This document shows positions 7,291-14,734 of a stretch of 18,538 nt of DNA, piece by piece. A model generated the notes under the pieces. The model did not search any database and was not told where the DNA came from. It saw only the letters and a list, made by a program, of their open reading frames with translations. Origin of the DNA: Bacillota bacterium (GTDB taxonomy: Bacteria; Bacillota; Clostridia; Saccharofermentanales; DTU023); NCBI GenBank assembly GCA_023388605.1, contig JAEWFX010000049.1:1-18538 (forward strand), in the 5' to 3' direction. The position numbers and the translations under genes were made by a program. Position 1 is the stretch's first letter. Every line of letters starts with the position of its first letter.

Positions 7291-9666
7291 ATGTCAAAGT
7301 GTGAAATCTGTAAAGAGAATGCCGCCGTCATCTATACCACAAGCGTAGAAAACGGTGAACAAGTAAATAAAGGAATCTGTCTAAAGTGTGCACTGAAGAA
7401 TAAGATCGGCGGTGTAGACAAAATGCTAGAACAAGCCGGCATCACCGCAGAGAATGTCGATACTATTCAAGAGCGTATGAATCAGATGTTGACTTCCATG
7501 GGTGATTCTTCGCCACTAGAGATGATTCGTCAGATGATGGACGATGGAGCTTTAGCCAATTTGTCGGCAGATCTACATATGGATGCCGACACACAGCATG
7601 AAAGCGAAGAAGCTGATGTCGATAGCCCAGAGATTCCTGTAGAATCTCAAACCATGCAAGGCGCAGCTGTGGGTGGCGGTCAATTGCCGAAGAAAAAGAA
7701 GCAGCGCAATAAATTTTTAGATCAATTCGGCACAGATCTGACTGATCGTGCACGTAAAGGCGAGATTGACCGCATCGTCGGCCGTGATCAGGAATTGCGT
7801 CGAGTCGTACAGATACTCAATCGTCGCACCAAAAATAATCCCGCCTTAGTCGGTGAGCCTGGTGTAGGTAAAACAGCTATCGCTGAGGGATTGGCGATGA
7901 AGATCGTTGAAGGACAAGTGCCTGCTAAGTTATTAGACAAACGAGTATACCTACTCGATATGACTGCTATGTTAGCTGGCACGCATTTTCGTGGACAATT
8001 TGAGAGCCGAGTCAAGGGCGTGGTGGACGATGCTAGAAGAGCTGGCAATGTGATTTTGGTGATCGATGAATTACACAATATCATGGGTGCAGGTGATGCT
8101 GAAGGTGCGATGAACGCTGCCAATATACTGAAACCAGCGCTAGCTAAAGGTGAATTGTTATTGATCGGTTCTACAACGCTCGATGAGTACCGTCGTTTTA
8201 TTGAAAAAGATAGTGCACTCGAACGTCGCTTCCAAAAAGTGCTGGTCGATGAACCTTCAGCAGCAGAGACTCTAGACATTTTACACGGCATAGTAGATTA
8301 CTATGAAAAACATCATTATGTGAAATATACCGAGGAAGCTCTGCGTGCAGCTGTTCGCCTGTCAACACGCTACATACATGAACGTTATCTGCCAGACAAA
8401 GCTATCGACCTATTAGACGAGGCGGGTTCACGTGTCAATTTAGATAATAAAGTGTTAGTAGAGATTAAGAGGGCAGAAGATCGCATCAAAGAGATCAAAG
8501 AAGAGCGTCAAAAATTATTGGAGTCTCAGAAAGACAATCAAGAAGAAGCGAAAAAGATGGAATTCTATGAGCGCGACGCTGAATTGAAATCTAACGAGAT
8601 GCGAGAGCAGCTCAATCTGGATAAATTGCGAGAACTCTGCCAACCTGTCGAGATCGGGGAAGCGGAGATCGCGCAAGTAGTAGAGATGTGGACGGGCATA
8701 CCAGTCAAAGATATCACTGAGAAAGAAACAGATAAGTTGTTGCACTTAGAAGAACGTCTACATGCGCGTGTCGTGGGTCAAGACGAAGCTGTAAACGCAG
8801 TCAGCCGCGCTATTCGCCGCAAACGTGCTGGTTTAGGTCGTCACAACAAGCCGGCTTCCTTCCTCTTTGTCGGACCTACGGGTGTAGGTAAGACTGAACT
8901 CGTCAAGGCCTTGAGTGCAACCGTATTCGATACTGAAGATGCTTTGGTAAGATTGGATATGTCTGAATATATGGAGGCGCATACCGTCAGCAAATTGATA
9001 GGTTCGCCCCCTGGCTATGTGGGTTATGATGATGGAGGTCAATTGACTGAAAAGATTCGTCGCAAACCTTACAGTGTCATACTTTTGGACGAAATCGAGA
9101 AGGCTCATGTCGATGTCTACAATATCCTCTTGCAGATTTTAGATGATGGACGTTTAACTGATTCACGAGGTCGCGTAGTTAATTTTGAGAATACTGTAAT
9201 CATCATGACATCCAATGCTGGCACCACTCTCAATAACCATGGTTTTGGTTTCGGTGCTACAGGACACATCGCTCTCGAAGAACGCGTACAGGGTGTTTTG
9301 CGTGAGATGTTCCGTCCCGAATTCCTCAACCGTATCGATGAGATCATAGTTTTCCACGAATTGAGCAAAGAGGATATACGTGAAATAGTCGAGTTGATGT
9401 TAGCAGAAGTCAATAGCTCAGCTGCCGAGCAAAATCTCGAGCTCACTTTCAGTGATGCTGCTAAAGAATATTTGGCTGATAGCGGCTACAGTCAACAATA
9501 TGGAGCTCGCAAGCTGCGTAAAACTATCCAGCGTCAAGTGGAAGACCCGCTATCGGATCTTTTGCTCTCAGGCAAATTAAGAGATATAAGAACAGTTGCG
9601 GTAGATTATAATAAAGAAGATCAGAAACTGATTTTCACGGATAAAGAAAAAAGAGAAATCAAATAA
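7291..9666 (+). CDS. clpE: ClpE-like AAA+ unfoldase with N-terminal zinc finger
   Basis: An ATP-driven protein unfoldase that would feed ClpP or disaggregate proteins during stress. The 791 residues start with a zinc finger, C4-x2-C7 and C30-x2-C33, similar to those of ClpE and McsA. An acidic linker follows, then AAA+ domain 1 with Walker A GEPGVGKT (188-195), a coiled middle region rich in E and K, and AAA+ domain 2 with Walker A GPTGVGKT (528-535) and the SPPGYVGYDDGG pore region. NHGFGFG in domain 2 sits where ClpP-docking loops lie. The double N-domain of ClpC is absent, which favours ClpE. The chosen ATG has GGAG 6 nt upstream; an upstream in-frame TTG at 7273 has no ribosome site. No CtsR-type heptad repeat was seen in front, and the gap to uvrA is only 18 bp, so it is probably co-transcribed with uvrA. 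Confidence 0.88.
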   Translation: MSKCEICKENAAVIYTTSVENGEQVNKGICLKCALKNKIGGVDKMLEQAGITAENVDTIQERMNQMLTSMGDSSPLEMIRQMMDDGALANLSADLHMDADTQHESEEADVDSPEIPVESQTMQGAAVGGGQLPKKKKQRNKFLDQFGTDLTDRARKGEIDRIVGRDQELRRVVQILNRRTKNNPALVGEPGVGKTAIAEGLAMKIVEGQVPAKLLDKRVYLLDMTAMLAGTHFRGQFESRVKGVVDDARRAGNVILVIDELHNIMGAGDAEGAMNAANILKPALAKGELLLIGSTTLDEYRRFIEKDSALERRFQKVLVDEPSAAETLDILHGIVDYYEKHHYVKYTEEALRAAVRLSTRYIHERYLPDKAIDLLDEAGSRVNLDNKVLVEIKRAEDRIKEIKEERQKLLESQKDNQEEAKKMEFYERDAELKSNEMREQLNLDKLRELCQPVEIGEAEIAQVVEMWTGIPVKDITEKETDKLLHLEERLHARVVGQDEAVNAVSRAIRRKRAGLGRHNKPASFLFVGPTGVGKTELVKALSATVFDTEDALVRLDMSEYMEAHTVSKLIGSPPGYVGYDDGGQLTEKIRRKPYSVILLDEIEKAHVDVYNILLQILDDGRLTDSRGRVVNFENTVIIMTSNAGTTLNNHGFGFGATGHIALEERVQGVLREMFRPEFLNRIDEIIVFHELSKEDIREIVELMLAEVNSSAAEQNLELTFSDAAKEYLADSGYSQQYGARKLRKTIQRQVEDPLSDLLLSGKLRDIRTVAVDYNKEDQKLIFTDKEKREIK

Positions 9667-9725
9667 AATTCGTATATTGATGGATAACATTGTATATTGT
9701 TAAGAGTCAAATTTAGGAGGGATAT

Positions 9726-9962
9726 ATGTCTAAAATTAAAAAAGATATGCTGATTATCGATGTCCTTGAGATGGATGAGAATTTGATCCCTATTTTCTAT
9801 GCTCACGGTTTACACTGCATCGGCTGTATGCTCGCACACGGTGAAACTTTGGAGCAAGCTTGCATGGTGCATGGTATCGATATCGATCTATTGTTGACGG
9901 ATCTCAATGATGCCTACGAACTAGATATGCAACAAGTAGAAGCGAAGGCCGACGCCGAATAA
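9726..9962 (+). CDS. DUF1858-domain protein with CxxC redox-type motif
   Basis: A 78-residue protein made almost entirely of one DUF1858 domain. The body reads MLIIDVLEMDENLIPIFYAH, then GLHCIGC with C31 and C34 as the conserved cysteine pair, then an acidic tail. The domain is often called hybrid-cluster-protein-associated disulfide domain, but no hybrid cluster protein gene is in this window. A disulfide or metal-binding role is plausible and unproven. AGGAGG lies 5 nt before the ATG. It is 59 bp after clpE and 16 bp before the sugar dehydratase gene, so it probably belongs to the same transcript. Confidence 0.85.
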   Translation: MSKIKKDMLIIDVLEMDENLIPIFYAHGLHCIGCMLAHGETLEQACMVHGIDIDLLLTDLNDAYELDMQQVEAKADAE

Positions 9963-9978
9963 TTCTGCCGAGGAAAAT

Positions 9979-11865
9979 ATGTTTAAATCTGCTCGTGTTT
10001 TAAGTGCCAAAAAAACTTTTTTGGTTGCATATGACGCGCTCTCTTCATTGCTGTCGATTATCGCAGCCATGTATATCCGTTTCGATGGCATTATTCCGGT
10101 GGATTATATAGATCACCTTAAAGCCTACTGGTTTGTCTATCCGATACTGGCATTGATTGCTTTTCATTTCACAGGTGCATATGATCAGATGTGGGTATTT
10201 GCTGGCGTCCAACAGATGCTCATCATCCCCTCAGCCGTGTTGATACAGACCCTCGGTACCCTTGCTGCACAACAATTAATTGGTTTGAGCCGTGCACCTT
10301 ATTCAGTCAATGTCCTCTATTTCTTCCTGTTTTCAACCTTGAGTTTAGCGATACGTGCTATCTATAAATGGTATTCGCTACATGTGACTACAAGTATTCA
10401 GTCAGCGAAGGATAATCATGGTGTGAAACCGCATGTAATACGCGTATTGGTCGTAGGTGCCGGCAAGGCTGGTGCTCAGCTCATCAACGAATTACAGACT
10501 AGACAGACATTGCGTAAACCAGTAGCCATCGTCGACGACAACCCCTATACCCAGACTTACAAGAGCAGAGGAGTGCCTGTTCTCGGCAATCGACATGACA
10601 TCAAACGTTTAGTCGAACGCCTCAAAATCGATGAGATCATCATCGCTATTCCGCGTGCCTCAAAAGGTCAGATCAAGGAGATCATCGATATCTGTCATAC
10701 GACTTCAGCTAAGGTGCATATTGTCCCTGGCATACCTGAGATCATTGAAGGTAGTGTCAATCTAGGTGATGTGCGTGAAGTGCAGATCGAAGACTTACTC
10801 GGACGCGAGCCAGTAAAATTAGACCTGAATTCTATCGCCAACTCTTTGCGTGATAAAGTAGTATTGATCACTGGTGGTGGTGGATCTATCGGCTCAGAGA
10901 TCGCCAGACAGGTAGCGAAATTCCACCCCAAACAGCTTGTGCTCTTCGATGTGTATGAGAACAATGTCTACGATCTACAGCAGGAACTCAAACATCGTTA
11001 TGGTACCGATCTCAACTTGCTGGTACAGATCGGTTCAGTGCGTGATCAAGATCGTTTAGAGCAACTTTTCTCTGACCTAAAACCTAATTATGTTTTCCAT
11101 GCTGCAGCACATAAGCATGTCCCCTTGATGCAAGATAGTCCCTGCGATGCAGTGAAAAACAATATATTTGGAACCTGGAATGTCGCTGACATGGCCGGCA
11201 AGTATCAGTCGGATTCTTTTGTCCTAATTTCTACTGACAAAGCCGTCAATCCCACCAATGTCATGGGTTCAACCAAACGTATTGCAGAGATGATCACCAC
11301 CATTTTGATGGATGAAAAATATCCTAATACCAAATTTGCGGCGGTTCGTTTCGGTAATGTACTTGGTTCATCAGGCAGTGTTGTACCTCTCTTCACAAAG
11401 CAGATCAAAGAGGAGAGACGTGTTACTGTCACCCATCCTGATATCAAGCGTTACTTCATGACCATCCCAGAAGCTTCACGTCTGGTTTTACAGGCTGGTG
11501 CCTTAGCTAAGGGCGGTGAGATCTTCGTGCTCGATATGGGAGAGCCAGTCAAGATTGTTGATCTCGCCCGTTCTATGATCAAACTTTCGGGTCTCAAACC
11601 TGATATCGATGTACCTATAGATTTTATCGGCCTTAGACCTGGTGAGAAGATGTTCGAAGAATTATCTTTGGATCAAGAATCTGTCGACAGTACAGCTCAC
11701 GGCAAAATTTTCATCGTACGCCAGCAATCTGATGTAGATACTCTTAAACACGAGATACACGACCTAGCGAGCATCATCAATTGTGATATACCTCGTTTCG
11801 CGGAAATACAACAAGTCTTGCCGCAGGTATTGACCAAAAGGATAGCAGAACAAAAGGGGAACTGA
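9979..11865 (+). CDS. FlaA1/CapD-type nucleotide-sugar 4,6-dehydratase, membrane protein
   Basis: Membrane-bound enzyme of the WbpM/PglF/CapD group. These act on UDP-GlcNAc at the start of pathways to amino- and deoxy-sugars for capsule, teichoic acid or glycoprotein. The 628-residue length fits the long membrane form. About four hydrophobic helices lie at 14-33, 49-66, 78-100 and 110-128. A first Rossmann fold has GAGKAG at 160-165. The catalytic dehydratase domain has TGGGGSIGSEIAR from residue 298. The STDKA motif places D420 and K421 where PglF has its catalytic Asp-Lys pair. The usual SDR tyrosine is methionine (M429 in NVMGSTKR), as known for this group. AGGA precedes the ATG closely. 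Glycosyltransferases are absent here, so the polymer served is unknown. Confidence 0.9.
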   Translation: MFKSARVLSAKKTFLVAYDALSSLLSIIAAMYIRFDGIIPVDYIDHLKAYWFVYPILALIAFHFTGAYDQMWVFAGVQQMLIIPSAVLIQTLGTLAAQQLIGLSRAPYSVNVLYFFLFSTLSLAIRAIYKWYSLHVTTSIQSAKDNHGVKPHVIRVLVVGAGKAGAQLINELQTRQTLRKPVAIVDDNPYTQTYKSRGVPVLGNRHDIKRLVERLKIDEIIIAIPRASKGQIKEIIDICHTTSAKVHIVPGIPEIIEGSVNLGDVREVQIEDLLGREPVKLDLNSIANSLRDKVVLITGGGGSIGSEIARQVAKFHPKQLVLFDVYENNVYDLQQELKHRYGTDLNLLVQIGSVRDQDRLEQLFSDLKPNYVFHAAAHKHVPLMQDSPCDAVKNNIFGTWNVADMAGKYQSDSFVLISTDKAVNPTNVMGSTKRIAEMITTILMDEKYPNTKFAAVRFGNVLGSSGSVVPLFTKQIKEERRVTVTHPDIKRYFMTIPEASRLVLQAGALAKGGEIFVLDMGEPVKIVDLARSMIKLSGLKPDIDVPIDFIGLRPGEKMFEELSLDQESVDSTAHGKIFIVRQQSDVDTLKHEIHDLASIINCDIPRFAEIQQVLPQVLTKRIAEQKGN

Positions 11866-11866
11866 G

Positions 11867-12625
11867 ATGAGTGAAAAGTTGACTGAAAATCAACAGGAAA
11901 AGCGAAGTGAGATCGATGAATTGTTAGCAGATGTTGCTGATAAGTATCCCGTACCCAGTGAGAATAAATCAGAATATTCTCTGCCGCTGAACAGTGATGA
12001 CACTGCTAGCGATCTAGAATCTGCTGCGAAAGAGCAAGATGAAAGCAGCAAGTTTTATAGCACCTACGAATTGAAATTAGCTGAGCAAATAGAACAGTTG
12101 AAGTTCGAGCACAAGACTATAGGTGGGCTCGATCCTCAAGACGTCTCTGAGAAATTGAAGAAGATGTTCAAAGAGATTCAAGCTCTGTCACGTCAAATGT
12201 ACGATCAAGTTGTGGGATATAAGGACTCACAATTAGAGGAGTACAAAGCAGAATTAGAGTCACAAACAAATGGCAAGTCAGAGCATTCCGCAGAAGCAAT
12301 TAGCACTGATCAAGCAAAAGAAAGTACTGAGTCAGAAGATTCAGCCGCCGATTATCATTCACTGTTGCGTGAAGCTCGCTTAGAAGCCAAGAACATTTTG
12401 GCAGAAGCTGAACGCTTAGCTGATGAAGAGATGCTCAAAGCACGTGCTAGACTGCGACAGGAATTAGATCAGACCGAAGCTGAGATAGAGAATCGCAAGC
12501 AGCGAATCAGCGAACTCACAACAGAAAGAGATAGTTTGATCGAAATCAATCACAAATTACAAGAGCTATACCAGAGCTATCATCAAGATGTGGACAAACT
12601 ATTAGAACAAGTCAATTCGAATTAG
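11867..12625 (+). CDS. DivIVA-like coiled-coil protein
   Basis: A 252-residue, strongly acidic, helix-rich protein without membrane segment or signal peptide. Residues 1-62 look disordered. Residues about 66-132 form a coiled coil containing FEHKTIGGLDPQDVSEKLKK, which resembles the short N-terminal motif of DivIVA/GpsB proteins (K/R then GYD..V...L). A low-complexity serine/glutamate spacer follows (133-160). Residues 163-250 form a second coiled coil, beginning LLREARLEAKNILAEAERLA, also like DivIVA C-terminal helices. DivIVA proteins bind curved membrane at poles and septum. Here that role is inference from resemblance alone. The ATG starts 1 nt after the stop of the dehydratase gene, with AGGGG upstream. 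It is the last gene before a strong terminator. Confidence 0.75.
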   Translation: MSEKLTENQQEKRSEIDELLADVADKYPVPSENKSEYSLPLNSDDTASDLESAAKEQDESSKFYSTYELKLAEQIEQLKFEHKTIGGLDPQDVSEKLKKMFKEIQALSRQMYDQVVGYKDSQLEEYKAELESQTNGKSEHSAEAISTDQAKESTESEDSAADYHSLLREARLEAKNILAEAERLADEEMLKARARLRQELDQTEAEIENRKQRISELTTERDSLIEINHKLQELYQSYHQDVDKLLEQVNSN

Positions 12626-12637
12626 TTTTTGATAAAT

Positions 12638-12668
12638 AAAAAGGGATTAGAAATTCTAATCCCTTTTT
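12638..12668. terminator. Bidirectional terminator between divIVA-like gene and dps
   Basis: A perfect 13-bp stem, AAAAAGGGATTAG at 12638-12650 and CTAATCCCTTTTT at 12656-12668, has a 5-nt loop. It has an A tract on one side and a T tract on the other, so it can stop transcription arriving from either convergent gene. Confidence 0.92.
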
Positions 12669-12689
12669 AGATTATATTCAGAGGTTAAC

Positions 12690-13115
12690 TTATTTCAGCA
12701 TCATCTCCATGAACCACAGCTCTTTCTTGTAAAGAGTGTAATCATCTTCCATGAGGTTGGCGACGAGGAAGTTGTCTTCTTTGTCAGCTTCTTCACGGAT
12801 CTCTAAGGCCAAGTCGGACAGAGCTTTGAAATCTTCATAAGCGATCTTGATAGCGTCGAGATTCTTGAGCATCTTGTCTTCACGCTCTTTGACGGTGGTC
12901 AGCTCTAAATATTCTTTCATGCTGGCCTTGGGCATTTCGCCGAGCTGTCTCTGAACTTCAGCGGTTTCGTCGAGGCGTTCAAAGACCAAATCATAGAGGT
13001 GTTCTAAGTATTCGTGAGTGGCTTTGAAGGTGGGGCCTTCAACAAACCAGTGTAAATTATGTAATTTTACGTTTAAAGCCCAGAGATTTGCTAAATAAAT
13101 ATCAAATTTTTTCAT
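12690..13115 (-). CDS. dps: Dps/ferritin-like DNA-protecting protein
   Basis: Forms a 12-subunit cage that oxidises and stores iron and protects the cell from peroxide. The 141-residue product has LHNLHWFVEGPTFKATHEYL. H22, H34, D49 and E53 fall at the same spacings (12, 15, 4) as the inter-subunit ferroxidase ligands of E. coli Dps, so the iron site looks complete. The protein begins close to the first helix and lacks the long basic N-terminal tail used by some Dps proteins for DNA binding. AGGAGGAATT precedes the ATG on the minus strand. It is the only minus-strand gene here, with its own promoter and a candidate peroxide-response operator. Confidence 0.92.
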   Translation of the reverse strand: MKKFDIYLANLWALNVKLHNLHWFVEGPTFKATHEYLEHLYDLVFERLDETAEVQRQLGEMPKASMKEYLELTTVKEREDKMLKNLDAIKIAYEDFKALSDLALEIREEADKEDNFLVANLMEDDYTLYKKELWFMEMMLK

Positions 13116-13139
13116 AATTCCTCCTGAAAATATTTTTAA

Positions 13140-13154
13140 TTAGACTCTTTCTAA
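13140..13154 (-). promoter_or_regulatory. Candidate PerR/Fur-type operator of dps
   Basis: On the minus strand this reads TTAGAAAGAGTCTAA, a 15-bp dyad whose outer five bases on each side (TTAGA/TCTAA) are perfectly symmetric. It matches the B. subtilis PerR box TTATAATTATTATAA at 10 of 15 positions. It begins directly downstream of the -10 box, over the expected start site, where a repressor would block transcription. No regulator gene lies in the window, so the assignment is tentative. Confidence 0.4.
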
Positions 13155-13182
13155 ATTTTAGCAAGTAATATAGTTTTTTCAA
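13155..13182 (-). promoter_or_regulatory. Promoter of dps
   Basis: On the minus strand, TTGAAA (13177-13182) and TAAAAT (13155-13160) are separated by 16 bp. The start site would be near 13148, about 30 nt before the ribosome site. No other hexamer pair fits as well. Confidence 0.65.
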
Positions 13183-13232
13183 TTAAAGCAGGTTAAGCCA
13201 ATTAAATGATACTAGCGTAACAAATGCTATGC

Positions 13233-13262
13233 TTGACAATGTTCTCTGCCCATATATATAAT
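13233..13262 (+). promoter_or_regulatory. Promoter of tRNA-Leu
   Basis: TTGACA at 13233-13238 and TATAAT at 13257-13262, both perfect hexamers, are separated by 18 bp. An alternative -10, TATATA at 13255-13260, would give 16 bp. The start site falls about 15-17 nt before the tRNA. It is divergent from the dps promoter. Confidence 0.8.
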
Positions 13263-13285
13263 TCATTGGTGTCCAAAGAGCCTAT

Positions 13286-13370
13286 GCGACCATGGCGAAA
13301 TTGGCAGACGCGCACGCTTGAGGGGCGTGTGGGTAACACCGTATGGGTTCGACTCCCATTGGTCGCACCA
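13286..13370 (+). tRNA. tRNA-Leu (anticodon GAG)
   Basis: An 85-nt class II tRNA with encoded CCA. The acceptor GCGACCA pairs with TGGTCGC, followed by discriminator A and CCA. The anticodon stem CACGC/GCGTG holds the loop TTGAGGG, so the anticodon is GAG, reading CUC and CUU. The long variable arm expected of tRNA-Leu is present, and the T arm is ATGGG-TTCGACT-CCCAT. All stems pair without mismatch. Confidence 0.95.
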
Positions 13371-13373
13371 ATG

Positions 13374-13400
13374 AAGACGTAGTGAACCTACGTCTTTTCT
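13374..13400 (+). terminator. Terminator after tRNA-Leu, just before ynbB
   Basis: A perfect 9-bp stem, AAGACGTAG at 13374-13382 and CTACGTCTT at 13388-13396, has a 5-nt loop and a T-rich tail. It begins 3 nt after the tRNA and ends just upstream of the ynbB ribosome site (AGGAG at 13407-13411). Confidence 0.85.
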
Positions 13401-13418
13401 GTTTTGAGGAGTACGCTA

Positions 13419-14690
13419 ATGAAACAACTCAAAGATTTTTATACGCAGGCAGGCATCAGTGAAAGTATTTTTGAATTGTCACTAAAAGTAGACGATAAAA
13501 TACAAGAAAAATTTGCTGAAATCGAGCGCCTTCGTGATTTCCATGAATTACGTGTAAATGAAGCTTTTCACAAAGTGGGTATCACCGAAGCCAGTCTAGT
13601 TGGGACGACTGGATATGGATACAGCGATCTAGGACGCGAGCATATAGATCAGGTGTTTGCTGAGATCTTCGGCGCTGAGGCAGCTTTGGTTCGCCATCAG
13701 TTCAGTTCTGGTACGCATGTGTTAGCTACTTGTCTCAAGGGGATTCTGCGTCCAGGAGATCATCTTTTGGTCGCTTCCGGTGAACTCTACGATACGATCA
13801 AACCCACTATAGGTACTCCAGAAATCGATAATGGTTCTTTACTGAATTTTGGTATCGAACACACGATAGTAGATCTAGCAGATGGCGATGTCCTTGATGT
13901 TGCAGCAGTTCTATCTGCGATTAAGCCCAACACCAAGATGATCTATGTACAAAAGTCACGTGGCTATGTTCTACGCAATTGTCTGCTGAATGAAGATATT
14001 GAGAAGTTGACTGAAGCTGTCCATAAAAAGCGTTCAGATTTGGTGGTGATGGTTGATAATTGCTATGGAGAATTCACTGAAAAAAGTGAGCCTACATCAT
14101 TCGGTGTCGATATTATGGCTGGTTCATTGATCAAAAATATGGGTGGCGGCATCGCGCCTACGGGAGCATATGTTGCAGGTAGAGCAGATCTCGTAGAATT
14201 AGTGGCTCAGCAGATGACAGCTCCTAATGTCGGCTCTCACATCGGTTGCAGTGGAGACTATAACCGATTGATTTTACAAGGCCTTTACGCTGCGCCAGGC
14301 GTAGTGGCCGAAGCTCTGAAAACTGCTGTCTTCACCTCAGCCTTACTGGCAGAAGCTGGTTATGTAGTCAATCCTAAATACTCCGATGCACGCGGCGATA
14401 TCGTCCAAGTCATCGAATTGAATACTCCCGAAGCTCTGATATCCTATACCGCTGCCATACAAGGAGCAGCAGCTGTAAACTCCATGTACAAGCCTGAGCC
14501 AGCGCCCATGCCAGGATATGATTGTGACATCATCATGGCATCGGGGTCGTTTATTCAGGGTTCTTCTATAGAGTTATCTTGTGATGGACCTCTACGCTCA
14601 CCATTTGCAGCATTCCAACAAGGTGGTTTATCTTATGCAGTAGGGCGTCTTGCCGCTTGCCAAGCGCTACAAGCGATAGCCGGTTGCTAA
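13419..14690 (+). CDS. ynbB: YnbB-type PLP-dependent enzyme (methionine gamma-lyase family, 'aluminium resistance' protein)
   Basis: Fold-type I PLP enzyme of the family named after Met gamma-lyase and found widely in Firmicutes. The true substrate is not settled. The 423-residue length fits. Visible marks are the N-terminal GYGYSDLGREHIDQVF, then SSGTHVLATCLKGILRPGD in the cofactor-binding part, the aspartate in VVMVDNCYGEF, and the likely Schiff-base lysine K239 in MAGSLIKNMGGGIAPTG. ATG at 13419 has AGGAG 7 nt upstream; an in-frame TTG at 13404 overlaps that site and is rejected. In B. subtilis the gene lies near glnR/glnA, but here it is followed by the yggS-sepF cluster. No promoter is visible between the tRNA-Leu terminator and its start. 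Confidence 0.92.
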   Translation: MKQLKDFYTQAGISESIFELSLKVDDKIQEKFAEIERLRDFHELRVNEAFHKVGITEASLVGTTGYGYSDLGREHIDQVFAEIFGAEAALVRHQFSSGTHVLATCLKGILRPGDHLLVASGELYDTIKPTIGTPEIDNGSLLNFGIEHTIVDLADGDVLDVAAVLSAIKPNTKMIYVQKSRGYVLRNCLLNEDIEKLTEAVHKKRSDLVVMVDNCYGEFTEKSEPTSFGVDIMAGSLIKNMGGGIAPTGAYVAGRADLVELVAQQMTAPNVGSHIGCSGDYNRLILQGLYAAPGVVAEALKTAVFTSALLAEAGYVVNPKYSDARGDIVQVIELNTPEALISYTAAIQGAAAVNSMYKPEPAPMPGYDCDIIMASGSFIQGSSIELSCDGPLRSPFAAFQQGGLSYAVGRLAACQALQAIAGC

Positions 14691-14734
14691 AATACTGATA
14701 TTTTGAGCAAAGCAGCGTATGTGAGGAGACTGAT

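Noticed and set aside
7788..8291. Open frame of 167 codons on the minus strand inside the clpE-like gene
   Set aside because: It lies opposite the conserved AAA+ domain 1, is serine/leucine-rich low-quality sequence and has no ribosome site; it is a shadow frame.
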